Source: Chloroflexota bacterium
GTDB lineage: Bacteria; Chloroflexota; Anaerolineae; Anaerolineales; Villigracilaceae
DNA length: 52,555 bases
Direction of reading: 5' to 3'
Assembly (NCBI GenBank): GCA_021795965.1
Contig: JAJYOU010000016.1
Location: 1-52,555, forward strand
Shown here one piece after another: positions 1 to 8,300 of this stretch (position 1 is the stretch's first letter; each line of letters opens with the position of its first letter). Below the pieces are notes generated by a model that saw only the letters and a list, made by a program, of their open reading frames with translations, searched no databases and was not told the origin of the DNA. The translations under genes and the position numbers were made by a program.

Positions 1-30
1 AATCATGGTACAGTTCTTTAAAGAACGTGG
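1..30 (+). repeat. Inverted copy of the pilin 5' end at the window edge
   Basis: These 30 bases are the exact reverse complement of 1583..1612, which is the start of the second Flp pilin gene with 4 bases upstream of its ATG. A 14-base perfect palindrome, GTTCTTTAAAGAAC, sits inside both copies (13..26 and 1587..1600). Identity stops abruptly after base 30, where helicase-like coding sequence begins. A real inverted duplication or a fold-back or assembly join at a contig end would both look like this; the palindrome makes the second more likely. Confidence 0.9.
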
Positions 31-1031
31 ATCCCGCCGAAATTGCGATTTTATTTCCATACCTGGGCGACTCGGTACGTTTTTCCATCATGAGCCGGAT
101 GGAAGCCCTGGGAATTCCCGTACGATCTCACCGGCCGTCACGGTCATTGCGGGATGAAGCCGCGGTTCGCAGCCTCCTGACCCTGGCTGCCCTGGCGCAC
201 CCGCAGTGGAAAATCATTCCCGAAAAATATGACGTTTGCAATTCCTTCGTTCAATCCATCGAAAACATGGATTTAATCAGAGCCAGACTCCTGACCGACA
301 TTGTTTACCGGACGAAGGATTTTTCATTATCGCCGTTTGAAATTATTGAACCCAAGGTGCAGGAGAGGTTAACCGCGGTTTTTGGCGGAAAATATATCCA
401 GATCAGGGAATGGATTGAAACCTACAAAAAGGAAGACCCCCTGCCGTTGGATCATTTTCTTCGGCGCTTGTTCGGAGAAGTTTTATCCCAGCCTGGTTTT
501 GGATTTCACAGCGATGATGATGCCACGACCATCGCCGCAAACTTGATTGAATCCGTCCAAAAATTTCGCTGGGCAATGGAGCCGACGGTTAAACAGGAAC
601 AGCCTGTGGATATCGGGAAGGAATATGTCACGATGCTGGAGGAAGGGGTGATTGCCGCCCAATTTCTCTCCGCATGGGCTCCCGCAGATGGAAACGCTGT
701 TTTTATCGCCCCTGCCTACACTTTCCTGATGAGCAACTCCCCTGTTAGATTCCAATTTTGGCTGGACATTGGATCAAGCGGGTGGTATGAACGGCTTTCA
801 CAGCCACTGACACATCCATTTGTTCTGTCCCGCCAGTGGACAGCGGGAAGAATTTGGACAGACGAGGATGAAACCGGAGCCAATAATGCTGCCATCGCTC
901 GTTTAGTGAAAGGTTTATTGTGCCGCTGCAGAGAGAAAATTTACCTCGGAGTGACCGATCTTAGTGAAAGCGGTTACGAGCAGCGCGGACCATTGATGAG
1001 AGCTTTCCACAAAATTTACCTGGCAAAATGA
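27..1031 (+). CDS. UvrD/AddB-like helicase, C-terminal part (5' truncated)
   Basis: The reading frame is open from the left edge to 1031, so the true start lies outside the window or was lost at the junction with the pilin-derived bases 1..30; the GTG at 27 is only the first possible start. The 334 visible residues have no Walker A motif. They resemble the C-terminal half of superfamily I (UvrD/Rep or RexB/AddB-like) DNA helicases, including an AEIAIL-type segment near the start and a late IYLGVTDLSESGYEQRGPL segment like the last helicase motifs, where the family reads IxLG and EQRGPLxRA. If so it would act with a RecB-type nuclease; a stand-alone Fe-S PD-(D/E)XK nuclease lies far downstream at 33176..34027. 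Assignment rests on recalled family pattern and is moderate. The gene converges on the pilins and ends 89 bases before the nearer one. Confidence 0.55.
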   Translation: MDPAEIAILFPYLGDSVRFSIMSRMEALGIPVRSHRPSRSLRDEAAVRSLLTLAALAHPQWKIIPEKYDVCNSFVQSIENMDLIRARLLTDIVYRTKDFSLSPFEIIEPKVQERLTAVFGGKYIQIREWIETYKKEDPLPLDHFLRRLFGEVLSQPGFGFHSDDDATTIAANLIESVQKFRWAMEPTVKQEQPVDIGKEYVTMLEEGVIAAQFLSAWAPADGNAVFIAPAYTFLMSNSPVRFQFWLDIGSSGWYERLSQPLTHPFVLSRQWTAGRIWTDEDETGANNAAIARLVKGLLCRCREKIYLGVTDLSESGYEQRGPLMRAFHKIYLAK

Positions 1032-1049
1032 AATTTTTTTTGATATTCA

Positions 1050-1083
1050 GAAAAATTAGAGCCTCCCTTTTCAGAGAGGCTCT
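1050..1083 (-). terminator. Terminator after the first Flp pilin
   Basis: Reverse-strand stem AGAGCCTC (1083..1076) pairs with GAGGCTCT (1065..1058) around a loop of about 10 bases and is followed by TAATTTTT. It lies between the convergent helicase and pilin genes and most clearly serves the pilin transcript. Confidence 0.65.
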
Positions 1084-1119
1084 CAATGAAAAAAACAATT
1101 TCGCTCAAATGAATTTGAC

Positions 1120-1266
1120 TTACAAGCTTGCGTTGACCGTATTAAAGATATTCGCAATGATTGGACCCATGAGAGTTAAGGCTGCAATAACAATAATAGC
1201 AACCAGAACAAGAATAAATGCATACTCAACCATTCCCTGCCCGCGCTCCTTAATTAAAAACGCCAT
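1120..1266 (-). CDS. Flp/Fap-type pilin (type IVb), copy 1
   Basis: A 48-residue prepilin. The start at 1266 is chosen because an AAAGGAGG Shine-Dalgarno lies just upstream, whereas the longer open frame to 1329 has none. The sequence begins MAFLIKERGQGMVEYA: a basic leader ending in Gly9, the prepilin peptidase site, with Glu at position +5 of the mature chain and Tyr after it, as in the Flp family. One hydrophobic helix (about residues 17-40) follows, with the short tail NTVNASL. The product should be cleaved by a TadV-type peptidase and assembled into Tad/Flp pili at the cell surface. No tad assembly genes are in the window. It is a tandem paralogue of the gene at 1462..1608 and is transcribed after it. 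Confidence 0.9.
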   Translation of the reverse strand: MAFLIKERGQGMVEYAFILVLVAIIVIAALTLMGPIIANIFNTVNASL

Positions 1267-1401
1267 TCTATTATCCTCCTTTCCGATATAGTTTAAAACC
1301 ATGATATTCCAAAATCCTTTCAAATGCATAGCCTTAAACCTTGCAATATTCTTTCACTTTCCACGGGTAAGTGAATTGATTCAAAATCTTTATTATTATT
1401 A

Positions 1402-1426
1402 GAACCTCCCTTTGAAAGGGAGGTTC
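1402..1426 (-). terminator. Hairpin between the two pilin genes
   Basis: A perfect stem of at least 10 base pairs (GAACCTCCCT with AGGGAGGTTC) lies between the pilin genes. On the reverse strand it is followed by AT-rich sequence without a clean U tract, so it may be a leaky terminator or an mRNA-stabilising hairpin. A hairpin of related sequence also follows the other pilin, so gene plus hairpin seem to have been duplicated together. Confidence 0.5.
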
Positions 1427-1461
1427 AAAAATATAAAACAATTCATCCGAAGGAAAATATA

Positions 1462-1608
1462 TTACAGGCTGGCGTTGATCGTACTAAATATGTTCCTGAC
1501 TAGTGGTCCCATCAGCGATAAGGCTACGATTGCAACGATTGCAACCAAAACGAGAATTAACGCATATTCGACCATGCCCTGACCACGTTCTTTAAAGAAC
1601 TGTACCAT
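1462..1608 (-). CDS. Flp/Fap-type pilin (type IVb), copy 2
   Basis: This gene encodes 48 residues starting MVQFFKERGQGMVEYALILV and ending NIFSTINASL. It was found by direct translation of the reverse strand. It has the same plan as its neighbour: basic leader, cleavage after Gly9, Glu at +5, one hydrophobic helix. An AAAGGAGG ribosome-binding site precedes the ATG at 1608, and a sigma70-like promoter lies upstream. The two copies have the same length and share the ERGQGMVEYA core and the NASL end, but differ in the leader and the helix. They probably form the pilus subunit pair, with this first gene perhaps more highly expressed because a hairpin separates it from the second. Its first bases are duplicated, inverted, at the left edge of the window. 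Confidence 0.9.
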   Translation of the reverse strand: MVQFFKERGQGMVEYALILVLVAIVAIVALSLMGPLVRNIFSTINASL

Positions 1609-1612
1609 GATT
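1583..1612 (-). repeat. Second arm of the 30-base inverted repeat
   Basis: Exact reverse complement of bases 1..30. Here it is in its natural place, covering the first codons of the Flp pilin gene and four bases before the ATG. Confidence 0.9.
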
Positions 1613-1646
1613 GCTTCCTCCTTTCTCTCATGATTAATTCCACTAA

Positions 1647-1674
1647 ATTATACATGATATTTTTTTAATTCCAA
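1647..1674 (-). promoter_or_regulatory. Predicted promoter for the pilin genes
   Basis: Reverse strand: TTGGAA (1674..1669), 16-base spacer, TATAAT (1652..1647). The -10 is perfect, the -35 matches four of six. It lies 39 bases before the pilin ATG. Confidence 0.6.
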
Positions 1675-1832
1675 TACCTCAAACCATAAAATTAACATTA
1701 CAGAATCGTTAAATGATTGAGGTTGGAGATTACATCAATATCAACCGAAGATATAGAAAACTCCCTCAAAAAATTAATAAATTTTAAACAGAAAACAGGT
1801 ATGATTGTCCCAAATCAACAGGAGGTTTTTTT

Positions 1833-2438
1833 ATGTTCCCAAAAATTACTGATCTCGTTCCCATGGTGGTTGAATCTTCAGGGCGTGGCGAACGAGCCTA
1901 TGATATTTACTCACTTTTGCTTAAAGAACGCATTATTTTTCTCGGCACCGCCATCGATGACCAGGTGGCAAATGTAATCGTCGCACAGCTGCTTTTCCTT
2001 AGCCATGAGGATCCGGAAAAAGAAATTCAAATGTACATCAACTCACCGGGAGGAGTCATTTATGCTGGATTGGCAATTTATGACACGATGCAAATGATTC
2101 CCAACCCCATCAGCACATTGGCAGTGGGTGTGACTGCCTCCTTCGGAACTGTTTTACTGACAGCGGGCACGAAGGGTCGCCGGTTTGCCTTACCGAATGC
2201 CACGATCCATATGCACCAACCGCTGGGTGGAGCACAGGGTCAGGCAACCGATATCGAAATCCAGGCGAAACAAATCATGCGCCTGAAGTCTCTCTTGAAC
2301 GGAATCATGTCCAAGCATACCGGCCAGCCGCTCGAGGTGATCGAACGCGACCTCGACCGTGATTATTACCTGGATGCACCGCAATCGGTTGCATATGGTT
2401 TGGTGGACCAGGTTCTCCAGGGTCCTGAAAAGAAATAA
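1833..2438 (+). CDS. clpP: ATP-dependent Clp protease proteolytic subunit
   Basis: ClpP is the serine peptidase that forms a double heptameric barrel and degrades proteins unfolded by ClpX/ClpC/ClpA in the cytoplasm. The 201-residue protein has the family length and the catalytic triad Ser103 (in GVTASFG), His128 (in HMHQP) and Asp177 (in DLDRDYYL). It also has the NSPGG oxyanion segment at 70-74, and the ALPN segment is conserved. The start is supported by AGGAGG seven bases before the ATG. The usual GQAASMG around the serine is GVTASFG here, a mild deviation that keeps the nucleophile. Bacteria with several clpP genes often have such divergent paralogues, so this may not be the only copy. 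It is a single-gene unit closed by a strong terminator; no Clp ATPase is next to it. Confidence 0.95.
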   Translation: MFPKITDLVPMVVESSGRGERAYDIYSLLLKERIIFLGTAIDDQVANVIVAQLLFLSHEDPEKEIQMYINSPGGVIYAGLAIYDTMQMIPNPISTLAVGVTASFGTVLLTAGTKGRRFALPNATIHMHQPLGGAQGQATDIEIQAKQIMRLKSLLNGIMSKHTGQPLEVIERDLDRDYYLDAPQSVAYGLVDQVLQGPEKK

Positions 2439-2455
2439 CCTCGAATTGCCATTGA

Positions 2456-2498
2456 AAGTGCGTGGTCGATGATCAAATTCATCTCCACGCACTTTTTT
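2456..2498 (+). terminator. Intrinsic terminator after clpP
   Basis: A 10-base-pair stem AAGTGCGTGG / CCACGCACTT is followed directly by a T run. It lies 18 bases after the clpP stop. Confidence 0.9.
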
Positions 2499-2527
2499 GT
2501 TTATAATATGAAATCATCGCGAGAGAA

Positions 2528-3415
2528 ATGAGAAAAAATTCCATGATTCATCCATCCACTTTTTCAATTGCTGCCTTTGATAAAAATGAACCAAGCTGGG
2601 GTATTGCTGTCGCCTCCAAGTTTCCGGCTGCGGGTGCTGTTGTTCCGTGGGCAAGGGCAGGGTCAGGCGCGATCGCATCGCAGGCTTTTGCAAACACCGC
2701 CCTCGGACCGCAGGGCCTGGATTTATTGCAGTCAGGCATGAATGCAGAAGAGGTCCTTGCAAAACTGCTGGAATCAGATGAAGGGCGGGAAACACGCCAG
2801 GTGGGAATTGTTGACAAGGATGGAAATTCAGCCACATTTACTGGTGGGGGATGTATGAATTGGGCAGGCGGTAGAAAAGGTCCCGGCTACGCAATCCAGG
2901 GGAATATCCTTGTCAGCGAAACGGTGGTTGCGAATATGGAAGAGAAATTCCTCGAGACTGGCGGGGATTTGGCTGAGCGTTTATATGCAGTTTTGCTAGC
3001 CGGAGACCGGGCAGGCGGAGATAGACGCGGGCGTCAAAGCGCCGCAATCATCGTTGTAAAAGAAAAAGGGGGTTACGGCGGCTTTAATGACCGCATGCTG
3101 GATTATCGCGTGGACGATGATGTGGACCCAGTCAGCAAACTTGGTGAATTGATCAACCTGCACCGTCTTTATTTTGGAAAGAGCCCCCAGGAGGATCGCA
3201 TCCAACTCGAGGGAAAAAATCTTGCTGATATGAAAATAATCTTGAATAATCTGGGATATTTAACCGGGAATTTGAGCGAAAAATATGATTCAAACATGCA
3301 GGAAGCGCTCAGGTCTTTCGTTGGCAATGAGAATTTCGAAGAACGCTGCGATCCTGCGGCGGGTTGGATTGATGCTCCGGTCTATCATTATCTGATTGGA
3401 AAATTTGGAAAATGA
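2528..3415 (+). CDS. DUF1028 family protein with C-terminal peptidoglycan-binding-like domain
   Basis: Residues about 8-210 match the DUF1028 family, which has an Ntn-hydrolase-like fold and unknown substrate: a TFSIAAFD start, GIAVASKFPAAG, an early QAFAN stretch, GGGCMNWAG and the conserved GDRAGGDRRGRQSAA segment. The last 80 residues (about 215-295) look like the putative peptidoglycan-binding domain seen in many members: an alternation of helices with LNNLGYLTG and a later RSFVGNENFE. No signal peptide is visible, so it probably acts in the cytoplasm. The ATG at 2528 has only a weak GAGAGA upstream; an ATG five codons later is possible. Its stop overlaps the next start by four bases (ATGA), so it is translated together with the HAD phosphatase. 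The biochemical role is unknown. Confidence 0.85.
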   Translation: MRKNSMIHPSTFSIAAFDKNEPSWGIAVASKFPAAGAVVPWARAGSGAIASQAFANTALGPQGLDLLQSGMNAEEVLAKLLESDEGRETRQVGIVDKDGNSATFTGGGCMNWAGGRKGPGYAIQGNILVSETVVANMEEKFLETGGDLAERLYAVLLAGDRAGGDRRGRQSAAIIVVKEKGGYGGFNDRMLDYRVDDDVDPVSKLGELINLHRLYFGKSPQEDRIQLEGKNLADMKIILNNLGYLTGNLSEKYDSNMQEALRSFVGNENFEERCDPAAGWIDAPVYHYLIGKFGK

Positions 3416-4215
3416 ATCTCATTCCAGCAAACATCAAGAACCTGATTCTCGACATGGATGGCGTTCTCTGGAAGGACTCGCTTCAAATCGGGAACCTTTC
3501 CAAAATTTTTTCTAAAATCCAGGATTCGGGGTTCGGGATCATCATGGCAACGAATAATTCCACCCAGACTCCCGATCAATTTACCGCAAAATTAAAAGAT
3601 TTTGGGGTAACCATCGAACCCTGGCAGGTTGTGACATCTTCCCAGGCGGTAGTCGAATTAATGTTAGACGCGCTTCCTCCCGGTGCTCCGGTATTTGCCA
3701 TTGGAGAAAAAGGACTGCAGGATGCCATTCTTTCGGCAGGGTTTAAGCTGTCGACCGTCGACCAGGCGGAAAAAGCCGAAGCCCTGGTGATGGGAATTGA
3801 CCGGGAGATCAATTTTCGAAAAGTGATGGAAGGGACCCTGCTGGTGCGTGGCGGAAAACCTTTTTTCGCAACCAATACTGATTTAACCTTTCCGACCCCG
3901 CGCGGATTGATTCCAGGGGCAGGATCCTGGATTTCAGTCATCGTTTCTGCCACCAACGTCGAACCCATCAATGCAGGGAAACCTGCCCCCTATTTATTTG
4001 AACTGGGGATGAAACGCCTGCACGCCTCCAGGGAGAATACACTTGTGGTGGGCGACCGCTTGGAAACCGATATCGCTGGAGGTCAGGCGATTGGATGCAT
4101 GACCGCCTTGATACTTTCAGGTGTCAGCAGCCTGGCTCAAGCCCAGGCGTGGAGACCCAGAGTGGATGTCATCGCCAGAGACCTGGCGGAACTGGTCGGA
4201 GTCAGCCCTGAATAA
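3412..4215 (+). CDS. HAD-IIA (NagD/p-nitrophenylphosphatase-like) hydrolase
   Basis: A 267-residue haloacid-dehalogenase phosphatase of subfamily IIA. Motif I is DMDGVLW (nucleophile Asp14, acid/base Asp16). Motif II is the TNNST segment near residues 47-51, typical of NagD and p-nitrophenylphosphatase relatives. The metal-binding motif GDRLETDIAGG lies near the C terminus, and the C2-type cap lies between. Members hydrolyse small phosphates such as sugar phosphates, nucleotides or phosphoglycolate; the substrate cannot be told from sequence. The start overlaps the upstream DUF1028 stop (ATGA), and rlmN follows after 10 bases, so the three genes probably form one operon. Confidence 0.88.
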   Translation: MNLIPANIKNLILDMDGVLWKDSLQIGNLSKIFSKIQDSGFGIIMATNNSTQTPDQFTAKLKDFGVTIEPWQVVTSSQAVVELMLDALPPGAPVFAIGEKGLQDAILSAGFKLSTVDQAEKAEALVMGIDREINFRKVMEGTLLVRGGKPFFATNTDLTFPTPRGLIPGAGSWISVIVSATNVEPINAGKPAPYLFELGMKRLHASRENTLVVGDRLETDIAGGQAIGCMTALILSGVSSLAQAQAWRPRVDVIARDLAELVGVSPE

Positions 4216-4225
4216 GCTGGGAACC

Positions 4226-5302
4226 ATGTATATATACGATCTTGATTTTTCAGAAATCGAACAATTAACAAAAAGCTGGAATGAACCTGGTTTCAGAGCG
4301 AAGCAAATTTGGTCAGGATTGTATAAAAACTTCTGGCAATCTGCGTCTGACTTCACGAATTTACCCGGCACATTGCGGGTAAAACTTGCCGAATCGGTTC
4401 AGTTTGATTCCCTCGTCCCTGCAATAAAGCAGGTTTCCTCAGATGGTCGAACCATTAAAACCCTCTTTGCGCTCAAGGATGGTCTTAAAATTGAAGCTGT
4501 CCTGATGCGCTATGACCGCAGGAGGACTCTCTGCATCTCCACTCAGGTCGGCTGCGCGATGGGCTGTACGTTCTGCGCCACCGGACAAATGGGTTTTTCT
4601 CGCAACCTGAGCAGCGGAGAGATTATTGCCCAGGTGATGTATTATGCAAAAATGCTGCATGAAGAAAATGACCGCGTCACGAACATTGTCATCATGGGCA
4701 TGGGGGAACCATTTCATAATTATGAAAATACCATCTCTGCCATCAACAGGTTGAATGATGCGGAAGGTTTTCATTTTGGGGCGAGAAGGTTTACCATTTC
4801 AACTTCGGGTCTCATTCCTGCCATCCGTAAATTTGCAGATGAAAAAAACCAGGTCAACCTAGCGGTCTCGCTGCATGCCTCAGATGATGAATCGAGATCA
4901 AAAATGATGCCGGTGAATAATAAATATCATCTCGAAGACCTGATCCAAGCCTGCCGCTATTATGTTGAGGTAACCGGACGACGCATTACTTTTGAATGGG
5001 CATTAATTAATGGTGTGAATGACACTCCCGAACAAGCCGTGAGATTGGCCAAACTATTGAATGGTCTTTTGTGCCATGTAAATGCCATTCCGCTCAATCC
5101 GACGACGGGATTTACCGGTCAGGCAACAACGCGGGAAAGAGCGGAGATTTTCAAACAAACCCTTGAGCAAAATGGCATCCCGTGTACCATACGTATTCGA
5201 AGGGGAATCGATATTCAAGCTGGCTGTGGTCAACTTGCTTCACAAGAAAAGATCGGAGCTGGCGAGCGACAGGCGAATCATCTTGATCAAGAAGCCGGCT
5301 GA
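4226..5302 (+). CDS. rlmN: Dual-specificity 23S rRNA/tRNA (adenine-C2) methyltransferase RlmN
   Basis: A radical-SAM enzyme that methylates C2 of A2503 in 23S rRNA and of A37 in some tRNAs, using two SAM and a methyl-cysteine intermediate. The start at 4226 is preferred over the longer frame from 4121, which would overlap the upstream gene by 95 bases. With this start the protein has 358 residues. The radical-SAM CX3CX2C motif is Cys110, Cys114, Cys117 in GCAMGCTFCATGQMGF. The NPTTGF segment and the C-terminal DIQAGCGQLA with the methyl-accepting Cys are also present. The absence of a Cfr-like signature and the normal length favour RlmN. It is translated last in the DUF1028-HAD-rlmN set. Confidence 0.95.
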   Translation: MYIYDLDFSEIEQLTKSWNEPGFRAKQIWSGLYKNFWQSASDFTNLPGTLRVKLAESVQFDSLVPAIKQVSSDGRTIKTLFALKDGLKIEAVLMRYDRRRTLCISTQVGCAMGCTFCATGQMGFSRNLSSGEIIAQVMYYAKMLHEENDRVTNIVIMGMGEPFHNYENTISAINRLNDAEGFHFGARRFTISTSGLIPAIRKFADEKNQVNLAVSLHASDDESRSKMMPVNNKYHLEDLIQACRYYVEVTGRRITFEWALINGVNDTPEQAVRLAKLLNGLLCHVNAIPLNPTTGFTGQATTRERAEIFKQTLEQNGIPCTIRIRRGIDIQAGCGQLASQEKIGAGERQANHLDQEAG

Positions 5303-5370
5303 GAACGGCTTGTCAGAAAGTCCAGTATGATGTATAAGTTTTGCAATTTAACCTCAGAGAGCAAATATCC

Positions 5371-8300
5371 ATGAATGACCAAAAACAAAACTGGCTCGAA
5401 AAAACTCCAATTCCACTGCTTCCCTGGCTGAACATTGAAATAATCATTTTCGCCCTGATCATGGTTTTCGCAGTTATCACCCGCTATTATGATCTGGGTA
5501 CCCGCGCCATGAGTCACGATGAAAGCCTGCATACTTATTTCTCCTATCTTTTGTATACAGGGCAGGGATACCAGCATAACCCCATGATGCACGGTCCCCT
5601 GCAATTTCATTTAATTGCGGTGACTTATTTCATCTTTGGAGCGAATGACTTTACCGCACGAATCCCGGCTGCGACTTTCAGTATCCTGGCGATTGGTTCG
5701 ATCTGGATCTGGCGCAGATATATCGGGCGAACCGGCGCGTTGGTCGCAGCATTCATGGCTTTAATTTCACCCTTCCTGCTTTATTACGCCAGGTACACCC
5801 GGGAAGATTCCTATATTGCTCTTTCCACCTTCGTCCTGCTCTTCAGCGTTTTGCGTTATTTTGAAACTGGAAAACCAAAATATATCTACCTTTCTGCTGG
5901 AGCGCTGGTAATTCATTTTCTCACCAAAGAAACTGCTTTTATCTACACCGCCCAGCTCTTGATTTACCTGTTTGCCCTGCTATTGGTTCGAATTTTACGA
6001 AATCAGTGGTCCACCAGGAAACAAATGGTGGGTTTTGTTACCTCCCTTGCAGTGGGTATTTTTTCGCTGGGTACGGCAGCCATTCTCGCGCTGGAAGCGA
6101 AAAAAGTGGCTGCGGGCAATCCAACCCCGGCAGGAGCTGGAAACCCGCTCACACCCAGTGCAGTCCCATTTTCTGAGAGTATGATTCCGATCATTATCCT
6201 CTCTGCGTTGGGATTGATTGGGCTGAGCGCGGCTATTTATTTCCTGATTAAAGGTTACGGTCTGGAGAAACTGCGGCGGGAACATTCATTTGATCTGCTG
6301 ATTGTGTTTGGCAGCATTGTCCTGCCGATGTTATCAGCACTCCCCATCACAATTATCGGCTGGGATCCACTGGATTACACCAGCCTGGGATTGCTGCATA
6401 CCAGCGCCTTCCTCTTCCCGATCATCCTGATTTCGATCGTGATCGGTGTCTGGTGGAACCGCGAGGTGTGGTGGAAGATGGCTCTCATCTTCTGGGTGCC
6501 TTATATCCTGCTCTACACAACGGTATTTACGAACGGATCCGGTTTCTTTACAGGGATCGTCGGATCCCTCGGGTACTGGCTGCAGCAGCAGGGAGTGCAG
6601 CGCGGCTCCCAGCCCATGTATTACTATCTTCTGATCACCATCCCAATTTACGAGTTTCTCCCTGCATTAGCCTGTATCCTGGCAGCGTATTTCAGCCTGA
6701 AAAATACTCGCAAGGTTGAAGCTGCTGAATTGGAGGGAAATGCCGGGAAAGAAAACGTAGAAGAGGTTAGTGGTACCGAGGTTGAAATTGCAGCGGAGAA
6801 AAATGATGAGGTTCAGTCCTCCATCCTGACGAACAGTCTATTGGGTTGGTGGACAATCATCACAATTTTTTCACTCTCAATCGCTGGTGAAAAAATGCCC
6901 TGGTTAACCTTCCACTTCGACATCGGCATGGTGCTTTGGGGCGGCTGGGGGCTTGGCCTTTTGATCGACAAGATCGATTGGGCAGAATTGCGGCGCAGAA
7001 ATATTTGGCTGATCCTTTCCGTCATGACGGTGTTAATTCTGAGCACCTTTGGTTTGTTCCTTTCCTTGCTGGGCAACCAGGCACCCTTCCAAGGCAAGGA
7101 ATTGGTTCAAATGCAAGCCACCACGACTTTTATATTTGCTGTCGTCGGGATGCTCGCCAGTTTTGCCGGTCTGTACAAGCTGTTAAAAGGCTGGGAAGCC
7201 AGACAGGCAAATTACTTGGTAACCCTCCTCTTTTTCTTTGTGATGGCGATTCTCACCATCAGAACCACGATCCGTGCAAACTATATTTTATTCAACAGCG
7301 CAAAAGAATACCTGGTGTACGCGCATAGTTACAGTGGTGTTAAGGATCTGCTCAACCAGGTCAACGATCTTTCGGAGAAAACTGTCGGTGGCAAGGATAT
7401 CGTCGTTGCCTATGATGATGATACTTCCTGGCCAATGTCCTGGTACATGCGGGAATATCCCAATGCCCGCTTTTACGGTGGTCAACCCGATCGTTCGCTG
7501 AAGGATGTGCCTGCGATCATTGTGGGCGATAACAATTTTTCAAAAATTGAACCGATTGTTGCCGATAATTTTTACCGTTTTGACTATATCCGGATGGTTT
7601 GGCCCAACCAGGATTATTTTAACCTTGTCACTGTCAGACCAATCCCCGACGCGCCATTTGATCCAAATTATTCCTGCAACGGTGCACTCGGATTTCTCAA
7701 GCTTTTGAAGGGCTATGATTTCTCGCGATTATGTTATGCAGTCTTGAATCCGCAAATGCGCCAGGCAATTTTCAACATCTGGTTGAACAGGGATTACAAG
7801 CTCTATGGTGAGCTGACCAATAATACAGGCATCAATGACACCACCTGGGAACCTTCCGACAAAATGCGGTTATATGTGCGCAAGGATATCGTGGATAAAG
7901 TCTGGAATTACGGCATAAAAACCGTTGCCCAACCCAAAGAAGATCCGTATGCGAAAGGCGTGATTAACCTGGCAGCCAGCCAAGCTTTTGGATCAGCGGG
8001 CACCGAACCCGGACAGTTCAATGCACCGCGCGGTTTAGCCATCGCGAAGGATGGTTCGATTTACGTGGCAGATTCGCGAAATAACCGCATCCAGCATTTC
8101 AGCCCGGATGGAAAGGTACTGAACATATGGGGCACATTTGCCGATCAGTCCACTGGGAATGCTCCAATCGGAACTTTCAATGAACCCTGGGGGGTTGCAG
8201 TTGGCCCGGATGGAAGTGTCTATGTCAGCGATACCTGGAATCACCGGATACAAAAATTCAGCGCGGATGGAAAACCCGTTAAAATGTGGGGCGTGTTCGG

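Noticed and set aside
1028-1291. 87-residue forward frame over the first pilin
   Set aside because: Antisense to a well-supported Flp pilin gene; no ribosome-binding site and no family.
4121-4225. Longer N terminus for RlmN
   Set aside because: It would overlap the HAD gene by 95 bases and adds residues with no family match.
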